Shown here: positions 9,395 to 17,842 of the stretch, in pieces
Numbering within the stretch: position 1 is the stretch's first letter
Layout of the letters: every line of letters begins with the position of its first letter
Origin: an uncultured Bacteroidales bacterium
GTDB lineage: Bacteria > Bacteroidota > Bacteroidia > Bacteroidales > Bacteroidaceae
Reading direction: 5' to 3'
Length of the DNA stretch: 59,442 bases
NCBI GenBank assembly: GCA_902788315.1
Contig: CADAJS010000017.1
Location: 1-59,442 of the forward strand
Translations under genes and position numbers: made by a program
The notes under the pieces: generated by a model
What the model was told of the DNA's origin: nothing
The model's input: the letters and a program-made list of their open reading frames with translations, nothing else
Database searches by the model: none

Positions 9395-9425
9395 CAAAGG
9401 TACGAATAAGCGAGAGAAGGACAAA
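9395..9425 (-). promoter_or_regulatory. Perfect Bacteroidetes promoter for the lactonase gene
   Basis: On the minus strand TTTG (9425-9422), 19 bases, then TACCTTTG (9402-9395). This matches the -33/-7 consensus exactly and lies 28 bases before the chosen start. Confidence 0.8.
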
Positions 9426-9482
9426 ATGAAAATCGAAGTTTTTCATTTTACTCTTCCGAGCGAAAGGAACTTCGACGATAGT

Positions 9483-9514
9483 CAAAGGTACATATTCGAG
9501 GGGAGACGGCCAAG
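9483..9514 (-). promoter_or_regulatory. Second upstream promoter-like site
   Basis: Minus-strand CTTG, 20 bases, TACCTTTG. It lies about 115 bases before the lactonase start, behind the perfect promoter, and may give a second transcript. The rest of the 314-base gap 9368-9681 is AT-rich and shows no convincing gene. Confidence 0.4.
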
Positions 9515-9628
9515 AGAAAGGCAAGTTTTTTTCGTCGTGTAATACCAACCATAGGAACACTTCGAAGAAAAAAAGGCAAACTATAAAAGAAAAATTGCCA
9601 AAACCTATGCTATGTCAAAGGAAAATAT

Positions 9629-9636
9629 TACTTTTG
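9629..9636 (+). promoter_or_regulatory. -7 element for the nucleobase cassette
   Basis: TACTTTTG matches TAnnTTTG 46 bases before the permease start. No TTTG is placed at the proper distance upstream. Confidence 0.45.
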
Positions 9637-9681
9637 TGAAAAATAAACATAAGTTTAACCTTTTTAACACTAACACACCCC

Positions 9682-11043
9682 ATGGAAATCAAACCGCAAG
9701 AGGGAATCACCAACGCCCGCGAACTGGGCGCTCCCAAGTACTTCATCCTGGGCGTACAGCATCTGTTTGCTATGTTTGGCGCCACCATTCTCGTCCCGGC
9801 CATTACGGGACTGTCCGTATCCACCACACTGCTGTTTGCCGGATTGGGCACACTCATCTTCCACTTCATTTCGAAGATGCAGGTGCCTGCCTTCCTGGGT
9901 TCCAGCTTCGCCTTCATCGGCGGCTACATGTCCGTCAAGCAGATGGGTGTGGAACAGGGCATGACCGAAACACTGGCACTGGACTACGCCTGCATCGGAG
10001 TGGCCTGTGCCGGACTGTGCTACTTCGTACTGGCAGCGCTGATACGCTTCTACGGCTCCGACCGCGTGCTGAAATTCTTCCCTCCCGTGGTCACCGGCCC
10101 CATGGTGATTGCCATCGGACTCACTCTCTCAGGCTCTGCCATCGGCAGCTGCACGACGAACTGGCTGCTGGCCATCATAGCTATCGTGACAGTAATCGTG
10201 GCCTCGATGTGGGGCCGAGGCATCGTGAAGATCATTCCCATCCTTCTGGGCGTACTCGTCTCCTACATCGTGGCTGCCATCATGGGCGAGGTGGACTTCT
10301 CGTCGGTCAAGGATGCTGCATGGATTGGACTTCCCGTGAGCCGTGAGCGCACGATTCTCGCAGTGACGGACAACATGGACCAGACGTTCCTTCTCTCGAG
10401 CATCCTGGCCATCATGCCGATCGCCATCGCCACCATGATGGAGCACATCGGCGACATGTGTGCCATTTCCTCGACCGTGGGACGTGACTTCCTGGCCAAC
10501 CCCGGCCTGCACCGCACGCTCTGCGGCGACGGACTGGCCACGACGCTGGCTGCCCTCTTCGGTGCTCCCGCCAATACCACCTATGGTGAGAACACGGGCG
10601 TGCTCAACCTGACACGCGTCTTCGACCCCGCCGTGATACGTCTGGCTGCAGTGCTCGCCATCCTGCTGAGTTTCTGTCCCAAGTTTGCCTGCCTCATCGG
10701 GCTGATGCCCGCAGCCACCATCGGCGGTGTGAGCCTCATCCTCTACGGCATGATTTCGGCTGTCGGCGTGCGCAATCTGGTGGAAGCACATGTGGACTTC
10801 ACCTCCTCGCGCAACGTCTTTGTGGCTGCACTCATCCTGACGCTGGCCATCGGCGTGAAGTACGGAGCCAACGACGCAGTGGCCATCGGGCCGATCAACA
10901 TCTCGGGCCTGGCACTGGCCGCACTGGTGGGCATCGTGCTGAATGCCGTGCTGCCCCCACACCTGAACATCACCGTGAAGAGCTTCCACGGCAAGGAAGA
11001 GAAGCGAGCCCGCGAGAAAGCTGAACAGGAACCGAGTAATTAA
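9682..11043 (+). CDS. uraA: NCS2 uracil/xanthine permease
   Basis: A 453-residue integral membrane carrier of the nucleobase-cation symporter-2 family, UraA/PyrP branch. About 14 membrane segments can be followed. Signature pieces are GVQHLFAMFGATILVPAITG near the N-terminus, SSFAFIGG in TM3, the catalytic-site helix ATMMEHIGD with its glutamate, and NTTYGENTGVLNLTRVFDP, the family signature. These point to uracil:proton symport rather than xanthine, though substrate cannot be fixed from sequence. It opens a three-gene plus-strand cassette with a DUF5020-type envelope protein and a second nucleobase permease. Confidence 0.9.
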   Translation: MEIKPQEGITNARELGAPKYFILGVQHLFAMFGATILVPAITGLSVSTTLLFAGLGTLIFHFISKMQVPAFLGSSFAFIGGYMSVKQMGVEQGMTETLALDYACIGVACAGLCYFVLAALIRFYGSDRVLKFFPPVVTGPMVIAIGLTLSGSAIGSCTTNWLLAIIAIVTVIVASMWGRGIVKIIPILLGVLVSYIVAAIMGEVDFSSVKDAAWIGLPVSRERTILAVTDNMDQTFLLSSILAIMPIAIATMMEHIGDMCAISSTVGRDFLANPGLHRTLCGDGLATTLAALFGAPANTTYGENTGVLNLTRVFDPAVIRLAAVLAILLSFCPKFACLIGLMPAATIGGVSLILYGMISAVGVRNLVEAHVDFTSSRNVFVAALILTLAIGVKYGANDAVAIGPINISGLALAALVGIVLNAVLPPHLNITVKSFHGKEEKRAREKAEQEPSN

Positions 11044-11081
11044 CCCAATATTTCTACCAACCATTTAACACACCAAACAAC

Positions 11082-11831
11082 ATGAAAAAGATTCTCTTAT
11101 CGGCAATGCTCATGGGCATCGCCACCCTGGCAAGCGCACAGGTGAACGTACAGGCACACTGGGACTTCGGCCGTAAAGCCTATCCCGATGCAGAGGGTAC
11201 ACGCCAGAACTTCACGACCACCATCGAGCAGTTCCGTCCCGACCGCCTGGGTAGCATCTTCTACTTCATCGACCTGGACTTCTATTCGAAGGGAATGAAG
11301 GGTGCCTACATCGAGTTCTCGCGCGAGTTTAACATCGGCGACAAGGGCTTTGCCGTACACGGCGAGTATAACGGTGGAGTGACCACAGGCAAGGGTGCCA
11401 CGTATGCAAGCCAGTTCCAGCACGCCTTCCTGCTGGGTCCCGCCTACAACTGGCACAACGAAGACTACAGCTTCACATGGGGCGTTCAGGCCATGTACAA
11501 GCAGTACTTCAAGGGAGTGGGCGGAGCAGACGCCTTCCCCGGCTTCCAGCTGACCGGCATCTGGGGCTTGACCTTCGGACAGGAAGACATGTTCACCTTC
11601 AGCGGCTTCATCGATTTCTGGCGTAACCGCAAGCCCTACTCGAACGACTACGCAATCACCATTCTGACTGAGCCGCAGTTCTGGTTCAACCTGAACAGCG
11701 TGACGTCGAAGAAAACCAACCTGAGCATCGGTACCGAGTGGGAGATGAGCAACAACTTCATCTTCTACGAATGGGGCGACAAGTCGTTCTACTTCAACCC
11801 CACACTGGCTGTGAAGTGGACAATGAAGTAA
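11082..11831 (+). CDS. DUF5020-type envelope protein, probable Tsx-like nucleoside channel
   Basis: A 249-residue protein with a clear signal peptide (MKKILLSAMLMGIATLASAQ). The mature part alternates short amphipathic strands rich in Trp, Tyr and Phe (AHWDFGR, GSIFYFIDLDFY, GAYIEFSREF, YNWHNEDYSFTWGVQ, FSGFIDFWRN) and ends in a strand VKWTMK, as outer-membrane barrels do. I take it for the DUF5020 family of Bacteroidetes, which resembles nucleoside-specific Tsx channels. Its position 38 bases after one nucleobase permease and 112 before another supports a role in passing nucleosides or bases across the outer membrane. The function is inferred, not shown. Confidence 0.7.
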   Translation: MKKILLSAMLMGIATLASAQVNVQAHWDFGRKAYPDAEGTRQNFTTTIEQFRPDRLGSIFYFIDLDFYSKGMKGAYIEFSREFNIGDKGFAVHGEYNGGVTTGKGATYASQFQHAFLLGPAYNWHNEDYSFTWGVQAMYKQYFKGVGGADAFPGFQLTGIWGLTFGQEDMFTFSGFIDFWRNRKPYSNDYAITILTEPQFWFNLNSVTSKKTNLSIGTEWEMSNNFIFYEWGDKSFYFNPTLAVKWTMK

Positions 11832-11842
11832 CTTCCCGACTC

Positions 11843-11893
11843 AAGGTTCAAGGCACCGGGCGCGGCACACAGGCCCCGGGCTTTGAACCTTGA
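11843..11893 (+). terminator. Long hairpin between the channel and purine permease genes
   Basis: CAAGGTTCAA (11843-11852) pairs with TTGAACCTTG (11884-11893), and the pairing continues inward through CCGGG/CCCGG with small bulges. There is no T-tract behind it, so it may be an attenuator or a processing site rather than a full terminator. Confidence 0.5.
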
Positions 11894-11943
11894 AACGTAT
11901 TATAAGACACCGAATGTAAATACATCAAATATACGAGAACCAC

Positions 11944-13233
11944 ATGATACAGAAACTCTTCGGGTTCGACCCGAACACAATGAACATACGGAAGGAAATC
12001 ATTGCGGGTATCACCACCTTCCTGACGATGGCCTATATCCTGGCCGTCAATCCTTCGATTCTCGCGGCCGCAGGCATGGACCAAGGCGCCGTCTTCACGA
12101 CGACTATCATCGCATCGGTGGTGGCCACACTGGTCATGGCCATCTATGCAAAACTGCCCTTTGCACTGGCTCCGGGCATGGGACTGAATGCATTCTTTGC
12201 CTTCACCGTCGTGCTCACGATGGGCTATACGTGGCAGTTTGCGCTGACCGCCGTGTTCCTTGAGGGCCTCATCTTCATGCTGCTCACGCTCACCGGCCTG
12301 CGCCAGAAGATTGTGGATGCCATGCCGCTCGTGCTTCGCAAGGCCATCTCGCCGGGTATCGGACTGTTCATCGCCCTGATAGGCTTGAAGTCGGCCGGCA
12401 TCGTGGTGAGCAACGACGCCACCCTCGTTTCCCTGGGCGACCTGCACACGCCAGGCGTGCTGCTGGCATGCTTCGGCATCATCTTCTCCGCCGTGCTGAT
12501 GGTGCGCAATGTCACGGGTGCACTGCTCATTGGTATCATCGTCACCACCATCATCGGCATTCCCCTGGGCATCACGACGCTGAACGGCGTGGTGGACACC
12601 CCACCCAGCATGGCGCCCATCCTGCTGAAGTTCGAGTGGTCGAATATCCTCTCGCTCGACATGGTCATCTGTGTCTTCACCTTCCTCTTCATTGACATGT
12701 TCGACACGATAGGCACCCTCATCGGTGTCTCGAGCCGTGCCGGCATGATGGACGAGCAGGGGAACATCCCTCGCCTGAAGCAGGCATTCATGGCTGACGC
12801 CATCGGCACCACCGTGGGTGCCATGCTGGGTACCAGCACGGTGACCACCTATGTGGAGAGTGCTTCGGGCGTAAACGCTGGAGGACGCAGCGGACTGACT
12901 GCATTCACCACCGCCATCTGCTTCCTGCTGGCCCTGTTCCTGGCCCCGCTGTTCCTGGCCATCCCGGCTCAGGCCACGGCTCCCGCACTGGTGCTGGTGG
13001 GTGCCATCATGATGACAGGCATACACAACATCGAGTTCAACGACTTCAGCTATGCCATCCCGTGCTTCGTATGTATCGCCTTCATGCCGTTCACATACAG
13101 CATCAGCGACGGTATCATGCTGGCCTACATTACGTATGTCCTGGTGCAGATGTGCACGGGCAACTGGAAGAAACTGAGCCCCGCCATGTACATCCTGGCT
13201 GCACTCTTCGTGCTCAGATACGCCTTCCTGTAA
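11944..13233 (+). CDS. NCS2-type adenine/guanine/hypoxanthine permease
   Basis: A 429-residue carrier of the AzgA/PbuG/GhxP branch, which imports purine bases by proton symport. Marks are IIAGITTFLTMAYILAVNPSIL at the N-terminus, LAPGMGLNAFFAFTV in TM3, the RKAISPGIGLFIALIGL helix, FLFIDMFDTIGTLIGVS in TM8 and GTSTVTTYVESASGVNAGGRSGLTA in TM10. About 12-14 membrane segments fit the usual length. Together with the uracil-type permease and the channel-like protein it makes a pyrimidine plus purine salvage uptake set. Confidence 0.9.
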   Translation: MIQKLFGFDPNTMNIRKEIIAGITTFLTMAYILAVNPSILAAAGMDQGAVFTTTIIASVVATLVMAIYAKLPFALAPGMGLNAFFAFTVVLTMGYTWQFALTAVFLEGLIFMLLTLTGLRQKIVDAMPLVLRKAISPGIGLFIALIGLKSAGIVVSNDATLVSLGDLHTPGVLLACFGIIFSAVLMVRNVTGALLIGIIVTTIIGIPLGITTLNGVVDTPPSMAPILLKFEWSNILSLDMVICVFTFLFIDMFDTIGTLIGVSSRAGMMDEQGNIPRLKQAFMADAIGTTVGAMLGTSTVTTYVESASGVNAGGRSGLTAFTTAICFLLALFLAPLFLAIPAQATAPALVLVGAIMMTGIHNIEFNDFSYAIPCFVCIAFMPFTYSISDGIMLAYITYVLVQMCTGNWKKLSPAMYILAALFVLRYAFL

Positions 13234-13249
13234 GCATATCCTCCCCCAA

Positions 13250-13290
13250 CGACGAAGCCTGGCAGCGGAATGGTTGCCAGGCTTCATCGT
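13250..13290 (+). terminator. Hairpin after the purine permease
   Basis: GAAGCCTGGCA (13254-13264) pairs perfectly with TGCCAGGCTTC (13275-13285), with outer ACGA/TCGT pairs around a one-base bulge. It lies 20 bases after the stop. Confidence 0.65.
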
Positions 13291-13367
13291 GTTATATACG
13301 GAGCGGTCGCGAACGCAGGACGAAGATGGAGAGCGAGGCAGCGAGCCGCGCGATGGGCCACCACCGA

Positions 13368-13437
13368 TTTTATCACGTGTGATAAAGCGTCCCGCAACAC
13401 GTTGCATCCGGTTTTATCACACGTGATAAAACCGGAT
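13368..13437. repeat. Two related palindromes with TTTATCAC/GTGATAAA arms
   Basis: The first (13368-13385) has 8-base arms around GT; the second (13406-13437) has 15-base arms, ATCCGGTTTTATCAC and its complement, around AC. They share the same core and are 20 bases apart in the 217-base gap between convergent genes. They may act as terminators or as protein-binding sites. Confidence 0.75.
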
Positions 13438-13450
13438 ACTGCATGCAGCG

Positions 13451-15613
13451 TCAGCGACGGACGCGCAGGGTCTGTAGGTCTTCGGCGCGGCTGCTTGTAC
13501 CCACCTGCACCTCATACTCGCCGGCCACACGTCCCATCGTGTTTGTCTTCGGGTTCCACCACTCGAACTCGTGCTCGCCGAGCGGGATTTCCACACGCAC
13601 CGACTTTCCAGCGGGGACGCTCACCCGCCGGAATCCACGCAGGGCTCGCACGGGGCCGTCGGCTTCGCCTACGAGACGCACATACACCTGCACCACCTCG
13701 TCGCCGTCTCTGCGTCCACGGTTCTTGACCGTCACGGAGAGCTTGCCGTCCTTCCACCGCGGCTTGCTGAGACGGAAGCGGCTGTAGCTCAATCCGAACC
13801 CGAAGGGCCACAGCGGCGTCTCCTTCATATAGCGATACGTACGGCCCCGCATGTGATAATCCTCGTAGTCAGGTAGTTGAGCGGTGTTCCGATAGAACGT
13901 CACCGGCAGCTTGCCGCTGGGGTTATAGTCGCCGAAGAGCACCTCGGCCACCGCCGTTCCCCCGCTCTGCCCACCGTACCAGGCCTGCACGATGGCGTCG
14001 CACGACTCCGTCTCGGGTTCCAGGGCCACGGCGCTGCCCGAGCAGTTCACGAAGACAATCTTGCATCCGGCTTCGTGCAAACGCTTCAGCACCTCGCGTT
14101 GCACCGCCGGCAGCTCGATGTCCGTACGGTCTCCACCACGGAAACCAGGGAAGTCCACCTTCATCTCCTCGCCCTCAAGACGGGGTGAGATGCCTCCTAC
14201 GAAGATGACGACCCACGACGAGTCGGGCAGTATCAGATGCTCCATCGGAATTGGAAGCCCCTGGGCAGCCTGCTCGGGAGTCTGCACCAGCGGGAAATCG
14301 CACAGGGCCATCTGGCCCTTCGTGCGCTTCTCGATGGCAGCTGCAATGGTCTCGGTGTGGGAGGGGAAGCCATTGTAGTTGCCCCACTGCATGGTCGAGT
14401 CCACTGCATTTTGCCCTATGACGAGCACATTCTGCTCGGGTCGCAACGGGAGAATGTCGTTCCGGTTCTGCAGGAGGACGATGCTCTGACGCGCTGCATC
14501 GAGCGCCAACTGGCGGTGAGCAGCACAGTCCACCACGTCCATCCCGATTCGCTTCCACTTCACCAAGCTCTCGTCGTCAAAGTCGCCCACACGGAAGCGG
14601 GCCGTGAGCAGACGGATAAGGCTGGTGTCGATGACGGCCTCTGAAACCCTCCCTTCGCGCACGCCCTCCGCCAACGTGCGGTAGCTCACGCCACACTCGA
14701 GGTCGGTTCCTGAACGCACTGCATGCGACACGGCAGCCACCTTGCTGGGAGAGAAGTCATGCCGGCCGTCCTGCCAGAAGTCATTGACAGCCCAGCAGTC
14801 GCTGGTCACCAGTCCCCGGAAGCCCCACTCCTGGCGCAGTATCTGTTGCAACAGGCGATTATTGCCGCAGCACGGCTCTCCGTCCAGGCGCTGATAGGCG
14901 CACATGATTTCGGCCACATTACCTTCCTCGACCAGCACCTTAAAGGCGGGCAGGTAAGTCTCCCACAGGTCGCGCAGCGGCACGTCGTCGACGTTCATCT
15001 GGTGACGGCTCCATTCCGGTCCGCTGTGAACGGCAAAATGCTTGGCACAGGCCAACAGCTTCTGATAGCGGTCTGCATCGCCGGCTCCCTGCAAGCCACG
15101 CACGACAGCCAGCCCCATGCGCGAGGTCAGATAAGGGTCCTCGCCGTAGGTTTCCTGTCCCCTGCCCCACCGCGGGTCGCGGAATATGTTGATGTTCGGG
15201 GTCCAGAAGGAGACGCCCTCGTAGATACGGCTGTGCCCGTCGCGGCGAGCCGCATTGTTCTTGGCCCGTGCTTCGGTGCTCACAGCGTCGAAGCAACGAT
15301 ATACCAGCGAGTCGTTCCACGTAGCGGCCAGCCCCATCGTGATGGGAAAGACGGTGGCCAGCCCGTTGCGGCCCACGCCGTGCAACGCCTCGTTCCACCA
15401 GTTGAACTCGGGAATGCCCAGCCGCTCGATGGCATGCGACTCATGCTCCATCAGCGTGACCTTCTCGTCCAGCGTGAGCCTCCCGCAGAGGTCCACGGCA
15501 CGTTCGTGCGGACTGAGAGTCGGGTTTTGGTAAGGAAACATAGTCGTCTGTGCGTGCAGAAACGAGCAAAGGAAGCAGGCAAGCAGTGTGCCATGATACG
15601 AGAAACGATGCAT
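13451..15613 (-). CDS. GH3 glycoside hydrolase (beta-glucosidase/beta-xylosidase type)
   Basis: A 720-residue exported enzyme. The start at 15613 (MHRFSYHGTLLACFLCSFLHAQ) gives a good signal peptide; a longer frame to 15697 crosses the promoter. The N-terminal GH3 barrel shows WWNEALHGVGR, FWTPNINIFRDPRWGRGQETYGEDP, KHFAVHSGPE and the nucleophile aspartate in GLVTSDCWAV (about residue 270). The C-terminal domain and the fibronectin-III-like end (GDEVVQVYVR) follow. The 'SDC' around the nucleophile is more usual in beta-xylosidases than in beta-glucosidases. It faces a fucosidase and a rhamnosidase gene, suggesting removal of sugars from complex plant or host glycans. Confidence 0.92.
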   Translation of the reverse strand: MHRFSYHGTLLACFLCSFLHAQTTMFPYQNPTLSPHERAVDLCGRLTLDEKVTLMEHESHAIERLGIPEFNWWNEALHGVGRNGLATVFPITMGLAATWNDSLVYRCFDAVSTEARAKNNAARRDGHSRIYEGVSFWTPNINIFRDPRWGRGQETYGEDPYLTSRMGLAVVRGLQGAGDADRYQKLLACAKHFAVHSGPEWSRHQMNVDDVPLRDLWETYLPAFKVLVEEGNVAEIMCAYQRLDGEPCCGNNRLLQQILRQEWGFRGLVTSDCWAVNDFWQDGRHDFSPSKVAAVSHAVRSGTDLECGVSYRTLAEGVREGRVSEAVIDTSLIRLLTARFRVGDFDDESLVKWKRIGMDVVDCAAHRQLALDAARQSIVLLQNRNDILPLRPEQNVLVIGQNAVDSTMQWGNYNGFPSHTETIAAAIEKRTKGQMALCDFPLVQTPEQAAQGLPIPMEHLILPDSSWVVIFVGGISPRLEGEEMKVDFPGFRGGDRTDIELPAVQREVLKRLHEAGCKIVFVNCSGSAVALEPETESCDAIVQAWYGGQSGGTAVAEVLFGDYNPSGKLPVTFYRNTAQLPDYEDYHMRGRTYRYMKETPLWPFGFGLSYSRFRLSKPRWKDGKLSVTVKNRGRRDGDEVVQVYVRLVGEADGPVRALRGFRRVSVPAGKSVRVEIPLGEHEFEWWNPKTNTMGRVAGEYEVQVGTSSRAEDLQTLRVRR

Positions 15614-15642
15614 AACGTTACATTTAATGTGGATATTCGGGT

Positions 15643-15650
15643 CAAAGGTA
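15643..15650 (-). promoter_or_regulatory. -7 element for the GH3 gene
   Basis: Minus-strand TACCTTTG, 30 bases before the GH3 start. The TTTG partner is not at the right distance. Confidence 0.5.
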
Positions 15651-15672
15651 AGGATTTCTCGGCAAAAAGCAT

Positions 15673-15680
15673 TATCTTTG
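15673..15680 (+). promoter_or_regulatory. -7 element for the nitroreductase-fucosidase pair
   Basis: TATCTTTG matches TAnnTTTG and is 33 bases before the nitroreductase start; divergent from the GH3 -7 element 23 bases away. Confidence 0.5.
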
Positions 15681-15712
15681 CAGCATAAATTCATCACTTA
15701 AAGCCAAGAATT

Positions 15713-16351
15713 ATGAAACATTCCCTCTTTTGGGTCGTGGTATTGTGCGCTACACTGGCCAGCACTACAGCCCTCGCACAGACCACCAAGCTGCCCGCCC
15801 CCAACATGAAGCGACGCACGCTGAGCGTAATGGAAACCTTCCAGCAACGCAAGAGCGACCGTGCGTTCAGCACCCGTTCCATCGACCGCCAACTGCTCAG
15901 CGACCTGCTTTGGTGTGCCCAGGGCAAGAACCGCGAGGACGGCAAACTGACCACTCCCACCTGCATGAACTGGCAGGAGATTCGTCTCTACGTCTTTGAC
16001 AGCCGCGGCGTTTATCTCTACGACCCGCAGGCACATGCCCTGAACCAGGTGGCACGCGGCGACAAACGCTCGCTTGTGGCTGGGAAGCAGGAGTGGGCCA
16101 AGGAGGCTCCGATAAGCTTCGTGCTCGTGAACGACATGGACAAGATGGGATTCCACGATGAGCGAAGCCGCGAGATGACCAGCGTCGATGTGGGCATCTG
16201 CACGCAGAACATCTGCCTGGCCTGCGCCGCCTTCGGCCTGAGCACCGTGCCGCGCGCCAGCATGCAACGTGAAGAGATACAGCGTCTCCTTGGCCTAAGT
16301 GAATACCAAATACCTGTAATGAACAACCCCATCGGCTATCCCGCAAAGTAA
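15713..16351 (+). CDS. Exported nitroreductase-family (SagB-like) oxidoreductase
   Basis: A 212-residue flavoprotein-type sequence with an N-terminal signal peptide (MKHSLFWVVVLCATLASTTALAQ). The nitroreductase fold is shown by FQQRKSDRAFSTRSIDRQLL (FMN-phosphate contacts), LLWCAQGKNR, and the C-terminal DVGICTQNICLACAAFGL helix with PVMNNPIGYP at the end. An exported member is uncommon, since most are cytoplasmic NAD(P)H enzymes. It directly abuts the fucosidase gene with no intervening base. Substrate unknown; a periplasmic redox role is inferred only from the signal peptide. Confidence 0.85.
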   Translation: MKHSLFWVVVLCATLASTTALAQTTKLPAPNMKRRTLSVMETFQQRKSDRAFSTRSIDRQLLSDLLWCAQGKNREDGKLTTPTCMNWQEIRLYVFDSRGVYLYDPQAHALNQVARGDKRSLVAGKQEWAKEAPISFVLVNDMDKMGFHDERSREMTSVDVGICTQNICLACAAFGLSTVPRASMQREEIQRLLGLSEYQIPVMNNPIGYPAK

Positions 16352-17698
16352 ATGAAAAAAATTATCTTCTCCGTTCTGCTGTGCCTCGTCGGCATGCAGG
16401 CAGTCCGCGCCGAGGTGATACCCTCGGACCGAATGCGCAAGATCCGCAATGAATTTCAAGACCGCAAACTGGGCATCTTCATCCACTGGGGCATCTACTC
16501 CATGCTGGGCGACGGCGAATGGGTGATGCACAACAAGAAGCTCGACCGCGAGGAATACTCGCATCTGGCCGGCGGATTCTGTCCCTCATGGTTCAGCGCC
16601 CGCGAGTGGGTACTGCTCTTCAAGGAGGCAGGCGCACAATACGTCACCTTCACCAGCCGCCACCACGACGGATTCTCCATGTGGAACAGCGAAGCCAGCG
16701 ACTACAATATCGTCAAGGCCACGCCCTTCGGACGCGACGTGCTGAAGGAACTCTCGGCCGCCTGTGCCCAAGAGGGACTCAAGCTGCACCTCTACTATTC
16801 CCACATGGACTGGTATCGCACCGACTATCCCACCGGCAGCTGCAAGAATGTGCCCCACGACGAGAGCACCACCAACTGGCCTGCCTACTATGCCTTCATG
16901 AACCGCCAGCTGACGGAGCTGCTCACGAACTACGGCCCCATCGGTGCCATCTGGTTCGACGGCATGTGGGACCACAAGGAAGAGGGATTCGACTGGGGAC
17001 TCGACGAGCAGTATGCCCTCATCCACCGTCTGCAGCCCGACTGCATGATTGGCAACAACCATCACGGTGCCCCCCACGACGGCGAGGACTTCCAGCTCTT
17101 TGAGCAAGACCTGCCCGGAGAGAACAAGGCCGGTTTCTCCGGCGGACAGAGCGTGAGCACCCTGCCACTGGAATCGTGCCAGACGATGAACAACACCTGG
17201 GGCTACAGCATCACCGACAAGCACTATAAGTCGTCGGCCGAGGTGATACGCCGCCTCGTGCGCTGCGCCGGCATGAACTCCAATCTGCTGCTCAACATCG
17301 GACCGCGCCCCGACGGTCAGCTACCCGACGAGGCCGTGAAGATTCTGGAAGACCTGGGAGCCTTCATGCGTCCCTACGGCAAAAGCATCTACTCCACTCG
17401 GGGCGGCTGCATCCCGCCGCAGACATGGGGCGTCACCACGCAGCGTGGCAAGACGCTCTACATCCATATCCTGAACACGGAGAAGGAGGGAAAGATCCTC
17501 AACGAAGGACTGGAGCAGGTGGAAGGCCACTGGTCGCTGTTGCTCCCGAAGGGAAAATACAGCATCAAGTCTGTTCACCGCATGGGGAAGACAGAGCCGC
17601 TCACCTATCGCAACGAACAGGGCGGCACGCGCATCTTCCTGCCGTCGCGCCCCACCACCGACGTCACGGACTACGTGCTGGAAGCCACGCTGAACTGA
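16352..17698 (+). CDS. GH29 alpha-L-fucosidase
   Basis: A 448-residue exported enzyme with a signal peptide (MKKIIFSVLLCLVGMQAVRA). The GH29 barrel is recognised by KLGIFIHWGIYSMLGDGEW, YVTFTSRHHDGFSMW, the YYSHMDWY strand and the nucleophile aspartate D203 in GAIWFDGMW. LLLNIGPRPDGQLP marks the end of the catalytic domain and a small beta-sandwich follows. The enzyme releases alpha-linked fucose from glycans. It starts right after the nitroreductase stop codon, so both are read from one message. Confidence 0.95.
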   Translation: MKKIIFSVLLCLVGMQAVRAEVIPSDRMRKIRNEFQDRKLGIFIHWGIYSMLGDGEWVMHNKKLDREEYSHLAGGFCPSWFSAREWVLLFKEAGAQYVTFTSRHHDGFSMWNSEASDYNIVKATPFGRDVLKELSAACAQEGLKLHLYYSHMDWYRTDYPTGSCKNVPHDESTTNWPAYYAFMNRQLTELLTNYGPIGAIWFDGMWDHKEEGFDWGLDEQYALIHRLQPDCMIGNNHHGAPHDGEDFQLFEQDLPGENKAGFSGGQSVSTLPLESCQTMNNTWGYSITDKHYKSSAEVIRRLVRCAGMNSNLLLNIGPRPDGQLPDEAVKILEDLGAFMRPYGKSIYSTRGGCIPPQTWGVTTQRGKTLYIHILNTEKEGKILNEGLEQVEGHWSLLLPKGKYSIKSVHRMGKTEPLTYRNEQGGTRIFLPSRPTTDVTDYVLEATLN

Positions 17699-17735
17699 CA
17701 GAAAAAGGTATCTGAATAAAACAGGAAAAGAAAAA

Positions 17736-17778
17736 GCGGCAGGACGGTTCCGAATGAGAGACCACCCCTGCCACTTAT
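17736..17778 (+). terminator. Imperfect hairpin after the fucosidase
   Basis: GCGGCAGGACGGT pairs with ACCACCCCTGCCAC with a few mismatches, then TTATTCC. A probable weak intrinsic terminator. Confidence 0.45.
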
Positions 17779-17804
17779 TCCAACAGCCTTAAAATAGCTG
17801 CATG

Positions 17805-17842
17805 CCCGCCACGCGGAGAGGGATTACCTCTGGCGTGGCGGG
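17805..17842 (-). terminator. Hairpin overlapping the GH106 stop codon
   Basis: CCCGCCACGC (17805-17814) pairs perfectly with GCGTGGCGGG (17833-17842). On the minus strand it spans the last codons and stop of the rhamnosidase-like gene and is followed by a T-rich stretch. Confidence 0.55.

Noticed and set aside
9378..9560. Small minus-strand frame in the 9368-9681 gap
   Set aside because: It covers the promoter of the lactonase gene and has no recognisable features.
11848..13407. A 519-codon minus-strand frame opposite the purine permease
   Set aside because: Translation is His/Asp/Gln-rich without any fold; the opposite strand encodes a full membrane carrier.
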